A stretch of 64,000 nt of DNA from Actinokineospora fastidiosa (GCF_014648415.1 NZ_BMRB01000007.1:186001-250000), one strand, 5' to 3'. Positions 36,001 through 45,112 are shown, numbered from the stretch's first letter. The notes: generated by a model from the sequence alone, not told the origin. Made by a program: numbers and translations.

Positions 36001-37175
36001 TTGCGGTGGATGACCTCCAGTTCCTCCTGAACGCGCTTGTCCGCTCCGGCCAAGGCGGTGCGCAGCTCCTCGACCGGTCCCATGATCAGGGTGAGCGGGG
36101 TGCGGAACTCGTGGCTGATGTTGGAGAAGAACGCGGTCTTGGCCCGGTCCAGCTCGGCCAGCTCGTCGGCCCGCCGCTGCTGGGCCTGGTAGCTGCGCGC
36201 GCTCGCGATCCCGGTCGCGATGTGCCCGGCGACCAGCTCGACGAACCCGCGATAGCCGTCGTCCACCGGGCGGTAGCGGTTCAGCCCGGCCACGAGGAAC
36301 CCGTACGGGGAGCCGCCCTGCCGCAGCAGCGGCATCACCAGCGCCTGGGTGGGGGGCGCGGGCCAGTCGCCCGAGGGCAGGTCGCCGTCGAGCTCCACCG
36401 ACTCGGCCTCGCCGCGCGCCGCCGCGGCCGTCGGCCACACCGCGGGCAGGTCGTCGGCCGCCAGCGTCGCCGGGGCGGCCCGGTGCCCGGGAGGAATCCC
36501 GGTCGCGGTCGCCAGCCGAGCGCCGCCGTCATCGAACAGGTAGATCAGCGAGAAGGGGAGGTCCCGCAGGTTGCGGCCCAACTGCTGGCCCGCGAACGCC
36601 AGCGTCTCCTGCTCGGTGCGCACCACGCTCGGGTCCGAGCCCAGATCCCGCAGCGTCGCCATCCGCCGCTCGCCGATGACCCGCTGGGTGTCCTCGCTGA
36701 CCACGCACAGCATGCCCACCACCGCGCCGGTGTCGTCGCGCAGCGGGCTGTAGGAGAAGGTGTGGTAGGTCTCCTCCGGGTAGCCGGACCGCTCCAGGAA
36801 CAGCAGCAGCGCCTCGTCCCAGGTCGCCTGCCCGGTCTCCAACACGGTGTCGATGCGGGGGCCGATATCACCCCAGATCTCCGCCCACACCTCCCGCGCG
36901 GGCCGTCCCAACGCCCACGGGTACTTCCGCCCCAAGGTGTCCCTGCGGTAGGCGGCGTTGCAGAGGAACGTCAGCTCCGGGCCCCAGGCCATCCACATCG
37001 AGAACTTCGACGACAGCAGGATGCTCACCGCCGTCCGCAGGCTCTGCGGCCAGCCCGCTGGCGCCCCCAACGGGGTCCCCGCCCACTCCACGGCCGCCAG
37101 ATCCCGCCCGACCTCGGCGTCCACGGCGAACACATCGATCACCGCAGCGTCCTCAGCGTCCTCGAACCGCGCCAC
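33072..37175 (-). CDS. hybrid sensor kinase / receiver / SpoIIE phosphatase
   Basis: About 1,367 residues from the GTG at 37175, six bases after GGAGGA; TTG and GTG codons just upstream are alternatives. Domains in order: PAS-like sensor (~25-170), GAF-like (~190-330), HisKA with FFSNISHEFRTPL (His ~355), HATPase (~460-570), receiver with DLVISDVMMPRLDG and KPF (~625-740), PAS (~765-880), GAF-like (~885-1010), PP2C/SpoIIE phosphatase (VGGDWYDVIALPDGRIGIVVGDCVGRGLEAA, ~1020-1235) and a terminal RsbW-like ATPase (AGEAFANAIEHGYRH). It joins two-component and partner-switching signalling in one chain and is coupled to the STAS gene. The stimulus is unknown. Confidence 0.9.
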   Translation of the reverse strand: MARFEDAEDAAVIDVFAVDAEVGRDLAAVEWAGTPLGAPAGWPQSLRTAVSILLSSKFSMWMAWGPELTFLCNAAYRRDTLGRKYPWALGRPAREVWAEIWGDIGPRIDTVLETGQATWDEALLLFLERSGYPEETYHTFSYSPLRDDTGAVVGMLCVVSEDTQRVIGERRMATLRDLGSDPSVVRTEQETLAFAGQQLGRNLRDLPFSLIYLFDDGGARLATATGIPPGHRAAPATLAADDLPAVWPTAAAARGEAESVELDGDLPSGDWPAPPTQALVMPLLRQGGSPYGFLVAGLNRYRPVDDGYRGFVELVAGHIATGIASARSYQAQQRRADELAELDRAKTAFFSNISHEFRTPLTLIMGPVEELRTALAGADKRVQEELEVIHRNGLRLSKLVNTLLDFSRIEAGRMQARFEPVDLAALTAGLASVFRSAIEKAGLAFEIDCPPLAEPVYLDPGMWEKVILNLLSNALKFTFDGAVRVSVSAREGHAEVVVADTGIGVAAEELPRLFERFHRIDNARARSNEGSGIGLALVKELIGLHGGTIAADSAEGRGTAFTIRLPFGSAHLPAESLAPAGAAAGVSATAVPYLQEALRWLPGDAEPPSLPSGAATQARVLIADDNADMREYLTRILSEAGYLVEAVNDGHEALATVRAAAPDLVISDVMMPRLDGLALVAALRADSRTASVPVLLLSARAGQEASIEGLEAGADDYLVKPFAAAELLARVRANVELARLRNHHIRWRTALVDSLQEAFFVCDEDGAVIEINAAFTDILGYGPEGLPYPPIHPWWPDAETDVEAHKQVAAAFAALLDERQGSHTIPLTHRDGRRVWISATFNQAHDPDTGRRVSVGTFRDVTAEHHAIQRDSALASLSTRLSGATSLADALEGALAELKALWRAQDVVAAVFDQADAPTVTATDPALTWARLPVQRRERIVDLRESPLLTPISDHTGAGIVLDHPNGPMALWVELGDHRPFTGEDHLLLSLLAGQLSQGLGRAHQIDQQRETAIALQRAILGPSDLPDGFAVRYQPATSRLEVGGDWYDVIALPDGRIGIVVGDCVGRGLEAASVMGQLRSACRALLLQDASPARTLMALDRFAASLPGALCTTVFCGVLDPRTGDLAYCSAGHPPGILAHPDGTTRLLEEGRSTPLAIRPGRHRPEGRYSLPARSTLMLYTDGLVERRRRPLSEGIDQASAVVQDGSDLLVDDLATEVMTRLAPGGGYDDDVALLLYRHPAPLEMTFPAEAGQLAPVRQALRSWLDQVQLPRQQAHDIVVAAGEAFANAIEHGYRHNPGAPVHLRAEAFADNLHLTIVDQGAWKTPQPEANPHRGRGVSLMRALMQRVTITRTATGTTVDLYTRIT

Positions 37176-37484
37176 CGACACTCCTCCCAATCCTTCGGCG
37201 CACCGAATGGATCACGAGTCACTCGTCATCGGCCACGCAACCCGTAGATTAGACAGCCGACCCGCGTCCCGGGGAACACGCCCGAACCGGCCTTTCGTTC
37301 CGATGATCGATGGACGCGGCTCGTCCGGACGCGGACTCCGCGCTACCCGAGCGAGCCTGGGGATTCTCGGGCGGCCGCGGCCCTGATCGGGATTCGTTCG
37401 CGCGCTCTTCGCGGCTGTCGTGGGTCGCGCTGCGGCAGGCGCCGAGGCGGGGGAGGGTGGTGGGCGGAACGCCGGGGAGGGAAG
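37176..37484. promoter_or_regulatory. divergent promoter region
   Basis: The spacer separates the hybrid kinase gene from the Rieske-protein gene. TAGATTAGAC (37245-37254) offers a TAnnnT -10-like hexamer, but the start sites cannot be assigned. No gene seen. Confidence 0.35.
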
Positions 37485-38492
37485 ATGCCGCTGATCGACC
37501 GACTCGTCTCCCGCTGGCCCGCGCATGTGCCGGTCAGGCCGATCGCGCCGCAGCCGTGGCCCGCGCAGGAGCCCACGTGGCGGCAGGCGCGGCCCGCGGT
37601 GATCGCGGCCGCGACCCGGCGGGCCGCGGCACGGCCGTCGGGCAACTGGTTCGTGCTGGCTGCCAGCGGCGACGTCCGCGCCGATGTGCCGTTGGGCGCT
37701 TACGTGGGGCCGCACGAGGTGGTGGCCTGGCGGGACGAGGACGGCGGGGTGGTGGCCGGGCCCGGCGCGTGCCCGCACCTGGGTGCTCCGCTGGCGCTGG
37801 GCCGGGTGGACCGCGGGGTCCTGCGGTGCCGCTGGCACGGTCTGCCGGTCTCCGGCGACGGCGGCCCGGGTTGGCGGCCGTTCCCCGTCCACGACGACGG
37901 GGTGCTGGTGTGGGTTCGGCTGGACGGCCTCGGGGGCGAAGCGCCGTCGCCCGCCCCGGTCGTTCCGGCCCGGCCGACGCGCGGGGTGGCCGCGGTCGCG
38001 TCAGTGACCGGGGTGTGCGAGCCGATCGATGTGGTGGCCAATCGGCTCGATCCGTGGCATGGCGGCTGGTTCCACCCGTACTCGTTCACCCGTCTGCGGG
38101 TGGTCAGCGCTCCGGAGGAGGACAGCGCGCCGGAGCGGGATCGGTTTGTGGTGGACGTGACGTTCCGGCTGGGGCGGCGGCTCGGTGTTCCGGTGCGCAC
38201 CGAGTTCACGTGTCCTGAGCCGCGGACGGTGTGCATGCGCATCATCGAGGGGGAGGGGGTGGGCAGCGTGGTGGAGACGCACGCGACGCCGCGGGCCCCG
38301 GGCCGGGACGGGCGGGCGCGCACCTCGGTGATCGAGGCGGTGATCGCCACCTCGGAGCGGGAGGGGTTCACGGCGGCGATGCGGGCGGCCGTCGTGGTGC
38401 GTCCGGCCATGCGGTGGGCGGCGAAGCGGTTGTGGCGCGACGACATGGCCTATGCCGAGCGCCGGTACGCGCTGCGCACGGGCGGTTGCTGA
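37485..38492 (+). CDS. Rieske 2Fe-2S protein with DUF5914 domain
   Basis: 335 residues with GGGAGGGAAG just before the ATG. The Rieske motif is CPHLGAPLALGRVDRGVLRCRWHG (Cys-x-His ... Cys-x2-His, about residues 97-119). The remainder is the DUF5914 part found in proteins encoded within actinobacterial carotenoid clusters. It probably delivers electrons for, or performs, an oxygenation of the carotenoid, but the reaction is not established. The 3' end overlaps the YihY gene convergently by 43 bases. Confidence 0.8.
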   Translation: MPLIDRLVSRWPAHVPVRPIAPQPWPAQEPTWRQARPAVIAAATRRAAARPSGNWFVLAASGDVRADVPLGAYVGPHEVVAWRDEDGGVVAGPGACPHLGAPLALGRVDRGVLRCRWHGLPVSGDGGPGWRPFPVHDDGVLVWVRLDGLGGEAPSPAPVVPARPTRGVAAVASVTGVCEPIDVVANRLDPWHGGWFHPYSFTRLRVVSAPEEDSAPERDRFVVDVTFRLGRRLGVPVRTEFTCPEPRTVCMRIIEGEGVGSVVETHATPRAPGRDGRARTSVIEAVIATSEREGFTAAMRAAVVVRPAMRWAAKRLWRDDMAYAERRYALRTGGC

Positions 38493-39289
38493 GCCTGGTG
38501 GGCGCTGAGGGTGGTGCGGTAGCCGAGGATCAGCACGACGTGCAGCAGGTACAGCCACAGCGCGACGGCGGCGGCGACGCCGACCGGGGCGAGTCCGGCG
38601 AAGGGCACGCTCCAGTCGACCGGGATGGCCAGGAACAGCAGGAAGCCGTGCAGGAACCCGGTGAGGAACGCGCCGGTGGCGAACGCGCCCGCGACGGCGG
38701 CGCGGCCGGGCAGCGCGTTGGGGGCGGTGACGGTGAAGACCAGCGACAGCGCCACCGAGATCAGGACCCAGTCGAGGTGGAAGGACACCACCACGCCCAG
38801 CGCGAGCGACCAGCCGCCCGCGCTGTAGAGGGAGCCGATGGCGGGGGCGAGCGCGAGCGGCGCGGCCAGCAGCAGCGGGGCGGCGGCGAGGACGGGGAGG
38901 AACCCGAGCCTGCCCCGCCACCCGGTCGTCCCGGTGACGGCCTGCCCGGCGGGCTGGTCGAGGGCGCGGCGCAAGCCCTCGCCGTAGAAGGTGGCGGGGA
39001 TCAGCGCGACGGCCAGCACGGGCCAGGGGGCGCGCAGCGCCGCGTCGGTGATCGCGGCGACGGCCGACCCCGCGCGCTGCTCGTCGGGCAGCGCGGCCGC
39101 CAGGGCGGCGGCGCCGTCGACGACCACGGCGTGGCCGAGGAGCGTTGCCGCGCCGCGCAGGCCGAGCAGCAGCAGGGGAACGATCGCCAGGCAGGCGAAG
39201 AAGGTCAGCCCGGCGGCCCACAGGGCGATGTCGCGTCCGCGCAACGCGGCGCCGGTGTGGCGCAGCACGGGCCGGACGGGGGTGGGCAT
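38450..39289 (-). CDS. YihY/BrkB-family membrane protein
   Basis: The 279-residue protein has about six membrane helices, beginning HTGAALRGRDIALWAAGLTFFACLAIVPLLLLGLRG, the YihY/BrkB signature in which the first helix follows an amphipathic start. Family members are inner-membrane proteins of uncertain, possibly transport, function. It lies inside the carotenoid region between the Rieske and CDP-alcohol phosphotransferase genes but has no evident role in the pathway. Confidence 0.85.
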   Translation of the reverse strand: MPTPVRPVLRHTGAALRGRDIALWAAGLTFFACLAIVPLLLLGLRGAATLLGHAVVVDGAAALAAALPDEQRAGSAVAAITDAALRAPWPVLAVALIPATFYGEGLRRALDQPAGQAVTGTTGWRGRLGFLPVLAAAPLLLAAPLALAPAIGSLYSAGGWSLALGVVVSFHLDWVLISVALSLVFTVTAPNALPGRAAVAGAFATGAFLTGFLHGFLLFLAIPVDWSVPFAGLAPVGVAAAVALWLYLLHVVLILGYRTTLSAHQAQQPPVRSAYRRSA

Positions 39290-39371
39290 GGCGGTGTCGT
39301 ACCCGCTGTTCGCGCTGCTCTCACCCGCCGCTCGGGGTTACGGTGGCGCGACGGACCGGCGGGGGTGACCG

Positions 39372-40073
39372 ATGGCCGAGGATCGGGTGGACCCGGTGCG
39401 CGGCTGGGAGCGCCTGCACGGCGAGGACGTCTCCGGCAACCGGCTGGCGGTCGGGTGGATTCGGCTGGTGCATGTGCTCGCCCGCCCGGTGCTGTCGGTG
39501 GCGCCGGACGCGCTCTCCGCGGCGGGGGTCGCCTCGGCGGCGGCCGCGGTGGGCGCCGCCGCGCTGGGCTTGACCTGGGCGGCGCTCGGATTGGTGCTGG
39601 TGTCGGGGTTGCTGGACGGGATCGACGGCGCGGTGGCGCTGCGGACCGGGCGGGCTCGGCCGCTGGGTGCTGTGGTCGACGCCGTGGCCGATCGGCTCGC
39701 GGACCTGTGCCTGATCGCGGTGCTGGTGGTGCTCGGCGGCGACGCGCGGCTGGCGGTGGCGGTGGCGGCCGCGGTGCTGCTGCACGAGTACGCCCGCGCA
39801 CGCGCCCAGGGGGCCGGGATGGGCTCGGCGGGCGCGATCACCGTCGCCGAGCGCCCGACCCGGGTGATCCTGGTCGCGGTGACCTGCCTGGGCGCCGGGG
39901 TCGCGCCCTCGGGCCCGCCGGGCACCGGCTGGTCGTGGCCGATGGTGACGTTGTGGCTGTGGGTGGGGGTCGCGGTGGTGGGCGGGACGCAGTTGGCGGC
40001 GGGGATCCGGCGGGAGCTAGGCCGGGCCGATCAGGCGGGCGACGATCGCGGCGGACAGGGCGACCAGGGGTAG
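39372..40073 (+). CDS. CDP-alcohol phosphatidyltransferase family protein
   Basis: The 233-residue membrane protein carries the CDP-OH-P signature DGIDGAVALRTGRARPLGAVVDAVADR (DGxxAR-x8-GxxxD-x3-D, here with DGIDGAVA), about residues 81-107. Such enzymes join a CDP-activated lipid to an alcohol, as in phosphatidylglycerol or phosphatidylinositol synthesis. The first motif residues are slightly changed (DG-x2-G-A). It runs convergently into the desaturase gene with a 57-base overlap. Its substrate, and whether it acts on a carotenoid-related lipid, are unknown. Confidence 0.8.
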   Translation: MAEDRVDPVRGWERLHGEDVSGNRLAVGWIRLVHVLARPVLSVAPDALSAAGVASAAAAVGAAALGLTWAALGLVLVSGLLDGIDGAVALRTGRARPLGAVVDAVADRLADLCLIAVLVVLGGDARLAVAVAAAVLLHEYARARAQGAGMGSAGAITVAERPTRVILVAVTCLGAGVAPSGPPGTGWSWPMVTLWLWVGVAVVGGTQLAAGIRRELGRADQAGDDRGGQGDQG

Positions 40074-41483
40074 TCCGCCGCCGGGGTGGGCCGAGCCGCC
40101 GACCAGGAACAGCCCTGGCACGCGGCTGCGGTTGGCCGGGCGCAGCAGGGCGGCGCGGGCGCCGTTCGATGAGGACCCGTAGAGGGAGCCGCCCACCGAG
40201 CCGGTGTCGCGTTCCCAGTCCGCCGGGGTGCGGATGGCCCGGTGCAGGACGCGGTCGCGCACGTCGAGGCCGCGGGCGGCGAGCACGGCCAGCACCTTGT
40301 CGGCGTAGTCCTCGGCCAGACCGGGGGCGTCCCAGTCGACGGGACCGTGACGGGGGGCGTTGACGAGCACGAACCACGCCTCGTGACCAGGCGGAGCCAC
40401 GGTGGGGTCGTCGGGGGAGCAGGCGTAGACGGTCGGGTCGTCGACCGGACGCGGCCGCTGGCCGAAGACGGCGTCGAACTCGGCGTCGTAGTCGGCCGGG
40501 AACAGCACCCGGTGGTGGCGTCGCGGCGTGGTCGTGCCGCGCAGGGCGAGCAGCAGCACGAACCCCGACAGCGAGGGCTGGGTGCGGGCCAGCGCGCGGC
40601 GGGCGCGGGCGGCGCGCGGGTCGGTGAGCAGGTCGCGGTGCAGGTGGTGGGCGTCGGCGTCGGAGACGACGATGTCGGCGGGCACGGATTCGCCCGCCAC
40701 CCGCAGCCCGCGAACCCCTCGGCCGTCGGTGTCGATTCCGGTGACGGGCGCCGCGAAGTGGAATCGCACGCCCAGCTCGCGGCAGTGCGCGTGCAGGGCG
40801 TCGGCGAGGCGGCGCAGGCCGCCTTGGACGTACCAGCCGCCGTGGTGCTGCTCGATGTACGGCACGACGGTCATCAGCGCGGGCACCCGGCGGGGATCGG
40901 AGCCGGTGTAGGTGGCATAGCGGTCCAGCAGCATCCGCAGCCGCGGGTCGGCCAGGCCGCGCCCGGCGCCGCGCAGGGTCCGCCAGGGGGCGATGGCCAG
41001 CAGGTCACGCACGTTCCGGCTGTGGCGCAGCAGGTCCGGCACCCCGTTGAGCGGTCGGTGCAGCACGGGTTCGCCGACCAGGTCCCACAGCCGCCGTCCC
41101 CGGCTCATCAGGCGGGTCCACTGCTCGCCCGCGTCGGGGCCGAGCGCGGCGGCCAGGGCGGGGGCGACCTCGTGCTCGGCGTGCGGCAGGTCGAGCACCG
41201 AGCCGTCGGGGAACCGGTAGTGGCACAGCGGGTCGACCGGCACGATGTCCACGTGCTCGTCGAGGTCGCCGCCGGTCTCGGCGAACAGGTCGCGGTAGAC
41301 GTGCGGCAGGGTGAGCAGCGACGGCCCGGTGTCGAAGGTGAACTCCCCGAGCCGGGTGACGCCGAGCTTGCCGCCGTACGTGGGCGCGGCCTCGAACACC
41401 GTCACCGCGTGCCCGGCGTGGGCCAGGCGCGCGGCGGCGGCCAGTCCGCCCATGCCCGCCCCGATGACGGCGACGTCGGCCAT
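40017..41483 (-). CDS. carotenoid desaturase, CrtD/CrtI family
   Basis: 488 residues beginning VAVIGAGMGGLAAAARLAHAGHAVTVFEA (FAD fold), then YGGKLGV and FDTGPSLLTLPHVYRDLF. The end is GLFLVGGSAHPGGGLPLVALSAAIVARLIG, the C-terminal signature of phytoene desaturase-type enzymes. A second, separate CrtI is encoded at 48.9 kb. Because this one is coupled (TGATG) to CruG- and CruF-like genes, it likely acts as the 3,4-desaturase CrtD on 1'-hydroxylated psi-ends. The exact step is inferred from context. Confidence 0.8.
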   Translation of the reverse strand: MADVAVIGAGMGGLAAAARLAHAGHAVTVFEAAPTYGGKLGVTRLGEFTFDTGPSLLTLPHVYRDLFAETGGDLDEHVDIVPVDPLCHYRFPDGSVLDLPHAEHEVAPALAAALGPDAGEQWTRLMSRGRRLWDLVGEPVLHRPLNGVPDLLRHSRNVRDLLAIAPWRTLRGAGRGLADPRLRMLLDRYATYTGSDPRRVPALMTVVPYIEQHHGGWYVQGGLRRLADALHAHCRELGVRFHFAAPVTGIDTDGRGVRGLRVAGESVPADIVVSDADAHHLHRDLLTDPRAARARRALARTQPSLSGFVLLLALRGTTTPRRHHRVLFPADYDAEFDAVFGQRPRPVDDPTVYACSPDDPTVAPPGHEAWFVLVNAPRHGPVDWDAPGLAEDYADKVLAVLAARGLDVRDRVLHRAIRTPADWERDTGSVGGSLYGSSSNGARAALLRPANRSRVPGLFLVGGSAHPGGGLPLVALSAAIVARLIGPA

Positions 41484-42592
41484 CAGCGGCCGCCGTGCAG
41501 GGCTCGGCCCTTCCACACCAGCGTGCCGCGGCGGCGGGCCCGCCATGAGCCGCCCAGCAGCGTCAGCAGCGCGGCCACCGACACCGGGTGCGCCAAGGCG
41601 TCCGGCCAGGCCCGGCCGCCGCTGGCGCGGGCGGTGACGACCCGCCCGAGCACCCCGGCTGCGTACCCGAGCAGCCCGGCCCGCGATCCGGCGACGGCGG
41701 CCAGCGGCGGCACCAGGAACATCCAGGCCAGCAGCGCCGCGACCCCGGCGGCGGCGACCGGGCTCCCGGTGGCCGACCACAGCGACTTCTCGTAGCCCGC
41801 GCGCACCTGCGCCCACCCCCGGTACATCCGGCACACGGCCACGGTGCTGCCGTCGACGACGACCCCGCGCCCGCCCGCGGCCTTGACCGCCCGCATCAGC
41901 GCGATGTCGTCGAGCACGGCGTCGGCGACGGCCGCGAACCCGCCGCACCGGGCCAGCATGGCCGCGTCGATGACCAGGAACTGGCCGTTGGCGGCGGTCA
42001 GCGACGGCCGGGCGGACCGCTCGGCGGCGCGCAGCGGCAGGAACGTCAGCCACGACCACTGCAGCAGCGGCTGCACGAGCCGGGTGGCGGCGTCCTCGGC
42101 CAGCTGACGGGGGAACGGCGACACCGCGTCCAGGTCGTGGGCGCGCATCACCGCCACCGCGGCGGCCACGGCATGCGGCGCGAGTTCCACGTCGGCGTCG
42201 ACGAACACCAGCACCCGGCCGCGGGCGTGCCGGGCCAGCAGATCGCAGGCGTGCGGCTTGCCCGGCAGCCCCGGGGGCGGTTCGGGAGAGCTGATCAGGC
42301 GCACGCGCGGGTCCCCGGCGGCGATCTCGGCGACCAGCGCGGCGGTGCCGTCGGCGGAGCCGTCGTCGCACACCACGATCTCCAGGTCGGCCACGCCGCG
42401 CTGGGCCAGCAGCGACCGCAGGCACGGCCCCACCCGGTGGGCCTCGTCGCGCACCGGGAGCAACAGCGACACCGGCTCGAAGCACTCGCCCGGCGTCGCC
42501 GACGGCCGACGGAGCAACCGCGCGTTGACCAGCGCGTGCACCGACGACACCGCCGCGGCGACCGCCGCCACGCGCACCACCGCCCCGCTCAC
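41483..42592 (-). CDS. family 2 glycosyltransferase, CruG-like
   Basis: The 369-residue protein starts at a GTG overlapping the stop of the CruF-like gene (GTGA). An N-terminal membrane helix precedes a GT-A domain with VSLLLPVRDEAHRVGPCLRSLLAQ, EIVVCDDGSADGT and the DxD-like VFVDADVEL. QxxRW is replaced by GWAQVRAGYEKSL, followed by C-terminal membrane helices. In carotenoid clusters CruG attaches a sugar to the hydroxyl made by CruF. The direct coupling supports that role here. Confidence 0.8.
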   Translation of the reverse strand: MSGAVVRVAAVAAAVSSVHALVNARLLRRPSATPGECFEPVSLLLPVRDEAHRVGPCLRSLLAQRGVADLEIVVCDDGSADGTAALVAEIAAGDPRVRLISSPEPPPGLPGKPHACDLLARHARGRVLVFVDADVELAPHAVAAAVAVMRAHDLDAVSPFPRQLAEDAATRLVQPLLQWSWLTFLPLRAAERSARPSLTAANGQFLVIDAAMLARCGGFAAVADAVLDDIALMRAVKAAGGRGVVVDGSTVAVCRMYRGWAQVRAGYEKSLWSATGSPVAAAGVAALLAWMFLVPPLAAVAGSRAGLLGYAAGVLGRVVTARASGGRAWPDALAHPVSVAALLTLLGGSWRARRRGTLVWKGRALHGGR

Positions 42593-43374
42593 CGGTGCGC
42601 CCGCCACAGCGCGACCGCGAACGGGACCGCCACCACGCCCATGAGCAGCCCGCCGACCAGCGAAACCGCGGGCCGGCCGAAGAACGCCGCGTGCGCCCAC
42701 ACCGATGACCCGTAAGTCCACAGGTACAGCACCGGCGCCGGGCCACGCCGCAGCTGGCCATCCGATCGGGTGAACGCCACCAGGCCCGCGCTGATCAGGG
42801 TCGCCACGAGCAGCCACCCGGCGAAGTTCGTCAGCGGCACGCCCGCGACCCCGGGCAGCGCGGGCGTCGGGTCGGCCCAGACCCAGTGACCGGCGTCGAC
42901 CATCTGCGGGTCCAGGAACACATCCCAGGACGCCAGCGCCCACCCCGCGACCGGCACGGCCAGCCAGCCGCGGCCCAACACCCGCCCGACCAGCGCCGCG
43001 GGCCACGCCATCATGATCCACGCCAGCGGCACGAGCACCGGCACGCCGACGAGCGCCGGGCCCAGCGAGCCGGTGTAGGCGTAGTCGCCGAACGGGAAAC
43101 CCGTGTGCACCCCGACCGCCTCGGCGGCCAGCCCGCCCCCGCCCGCGACCGCGACCAGCGCGACGGCGGCCCGCGGCCCGCAGCGGGCCGCGGCGTCGAG
43201 CACCGACGCCGCGGCGAAGGCGACCACCGCCAGCACGGTCATGGCCGTGCGGTCCGCGGGCGCGGTCATCGAGTACACGATCTGCGCCACCACGGCCGTT
43301 GCGCCCAGCGCCCACGCCGCGATCGCCGCCGTGCGGAAGCCGGGGACGGCGCGCACGGACATGCGGCTGAGCAT
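42589..43374 (-). CDS. CruF-like carotenoid 1'-hydratase (DUF422)
   Basis: The 261-residue protein has about seven membrane helices with the family features GFPFGDYAYTGSLGPALVGVPVLVPLAWIMMAWPA and WDVFLDPQMVDAGHWVW, typical of DUF422/CruF. CruF adds water to the psi-end of carotenes to give the 1'-hydroxyl that CruG glycosylates. It is first of the three-gene cruF-cruG-crtD-like operon. The presence of a psi-end enzyme implies an acyclic or monocyclic carotenoid product. Confidence 0.85.
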   Translation of the reverse strand: MLSRMSVRAVPGFRTAAIAAWALGATAVVAQIVYSMTAPADRTAMTVLAVVAFAAASVLDAAARCGPRAAVALVAVAGGGGLAAEAVGVHTGFPFGDYAYTGSLGPALVGVPVLVPLAWIMMAWPAALVGRVLGRGWLAVPVAGWALASWDVFLDPQMVDAGHWVWADPTPALPGVAGVPLTNFAGWLLVATLISAGLVAFTRSDGQLRRGPAPVLYLWTYGSSVWAHAAFFGRPAVSLVGGLLMGVVAVPFAVALWRAHR

Positions 43375-43534
43375 GGGTGAACCCTAAGCGCGGCAGGCGC
43401 GGTCGGCGCGGTGACCGGAAAGGCGCAGGCGCCCGAGGCCCCGATCCGGGGCCCCGGGCTTTCCAGCGCCCGTGACGGCGACCCGGCCAGCAGGCCGGTT
43501 GTGGCCGCGTGGGGCAGTCCGGTGTTCCCACCGG

Positions 43535-45112
43535 CTACCCGTTCGATGGCGCGGGAACCGCCCTCCGGGAGGCGGACCGGCGTCGGAGCAGGGCCCAGCG
43601 GCCCCGGTTGGGCACCGTCCACAGGTCGTGCCCGCGCAGGCCCCACCGGGCGAGCAGGGTGTTCGCGGCGAGGAAACCGCTGGTCGCGGCGCGTTCCATC
43701 AGCGCGACCGGCAGGTCGACGCGCACCAGGTCGCCTGCGACGGCCAGGGTGGGGTCCGGGGTGGACACCGTCGGCCGTTCGGTGAAGGTGCCGGGCGCGA
43801 ACAGCGGGCAGTCGGCCTCCAGGACGTGCTGCCGGTGCAGCACCCGTGCGCCGCGCAGCTCCGGGTAGACCGTGTGCAGCTCCTTGATCAGCATCTGGGC
43901 GCAGTGGTCGGGGTCGGTGTCCCCGGGCAGGGCGTAGGCGTGCAGTTCGATGACCGACCCGCCGGTGCGGGCGCGCCAGCGGCGGGCCTCGCCCTCGAAC
44001 AGGTCGACCACGCTGATGTTGTCGAGCAGCCGGTACCCGCTGGTGCCCAGGAACGCCGGGCGGTCCGGCCGCGCAGGGCGGTCCAGCCACAGCCTGGTGA
44101 CCAGGAACGGCGGCGCGCAGGCCAGGCAGGCGACGCGTCGCCGCCACCGCGGGTCCCCCAGGTCGGGGGACGCGGCGACCAGTGCCCGCAGGCCGCCGAC
44201 GTCGGTGGCGAGCACGACGCCGTCCGCGGTGTGCTCCGTTCCCGCCCGCACCCGGTAGCCCTCGTCGGTGCGCCCGATCCGCTCGACGGCGGTTCCGGTG
44301 TGGATCTCGGCGCGGAGGGAGAGCAGGTAGGCGTGCAGCGGGTTCCACAGGGTGTGCGGGTAGGGGTCGTCGGGCACGTCGAAGAGCAGGCCCTCGCTGG
44401 AGCCGAGGAAGTAGATGTGGAACATCGTCGCCAGCTCCGCGGCCGACAGCGCGCCGGGGTGGGCGAAGAAGCTGCGGGAGAACACCTCGAACGCCAGGTG
44501 CCGCGCGGAGGCCGGGAACCGCAGCTCGCGCAGGAAGGTGTCGGCGTCGATGGCGTCGAGTTCGTGGTAGACGCGGGGGAGGCTGACGTCGAACAACGCG
44601 CCCGCCGCGCGCGTGTTCATGCCCATGAGGTCGCGTGCGGAGAAGGTGGGGCTGCGCACCATGAACCCGGCCGCGTTCCACGGGGGTGTGCAGGGCAGTC
44701 CCACGAAAGTGTCCTGCGCGCCGTCGATGTGGCGCAGCGGGTAGTCCCCGATCGGGGCGAGCATGGACAGGTCGGGGTCGACGCGGCGCAGCAGGCCGCG
44801 CAGGTTGTAGTACTGGCGGAAGAACGCGTGGAAGCCGCGGGTCATGGTCGCGCCGTGGCCCGTCGTCCAGCCGCGCAGCCGCCCGCCCAGCTCGGCGTGG
44901 CGCTCGAACAGCCGGACCCGCACCCCGCGTTCGGCCAGCGCGACAGCGGCCGTCACCCCGGCGATGCCGCCGCCGACCACCGCCACCCGCGGCGCGTCGC
45001 CGTCGGCCCGGTCGCCGCCCGCGTGGGCGGGGTGCAGCACGGCCCGGCGGTCGCGCCCCGGGCGTGGCGGGGAGCTGCCGTCGAGCAACCAGGGCAACGC
45101 GACACGGGCCAT
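43535..45112 (-). CDS. crtU: carotene desaturase/methyltransferase CrtU-like
   Basis: 525 residues with an N-terminal FAD fold (VAVVGGGIAGVTAAVALAERGV, ~43-64) and then the CrtU-specific FHAFFRQYYNLRGLLRR, FSRSFFAHPGALSAAELA and FHIYFLGSSEGLLFDVPDDP. CrtU turns beta-rings into aromatic phi/chi rings as in isorenieratene or chlorobactene. With CruF and CruG next door, a hydroxychlorobactene-glycoside-type pigment is plausible. It needs a lycopene cyclase, which I did not find in the window. It starts 160 bp upstream of the cruF start region and reads the same way. Confidence 0.85.
   Translation of the reverse strand: MARVALPWLLDGSSPPRPGRDRRAVLHPAHAGGDRADGDAPRVAVVGGGIAGVTAAVALAERGVRVRLFERHAELGGRLRGWTTGHGATMTRGFHAFFRQYYNLRGLLRRVDPDLSMLAPIGDYPLRHIDGAQDTFVGLPCTPPWNAAGFMVRSPTFSARDLMGMNTRAAGALFDVSLPRVYHELDAIDADTFLRELRFPASARHLAFEVFSRSFFAHPGALSAAELATMFHIYFLGSSEGLLFDVPDDPYPHTLWNPLHAYLLSLRAEIHTGTAVERIGRTDEGYRVRAGTEHTADGVVLATDVGGLRALVAASPDLGDPRWRRRVACLACAPPFLVTRLWLDRPARPDRPAFLGTSGYRLLDNISVVDLFEGEARRWRARTGGSVIELHAYALPGDTDPDHCAQMLIKELHTVYPELRGARVLHRQHVLEADCPLFAPGTFTERPTVSTPDPTLAVAGDLVRVDLPVALMERAATSGFLAANTLLARWGLRGHDLWTVPNRGRWALLRRRSASRRAVPAPSNG

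Noticed and set aside
33135..37247. A ~1,370-codon plus-strand open frame opposite the hybrid kinase
   Set aside because: It mirrors the kinase/SpoIIE gene and shows no domain; typical antisense frame in GC-rich DNA.
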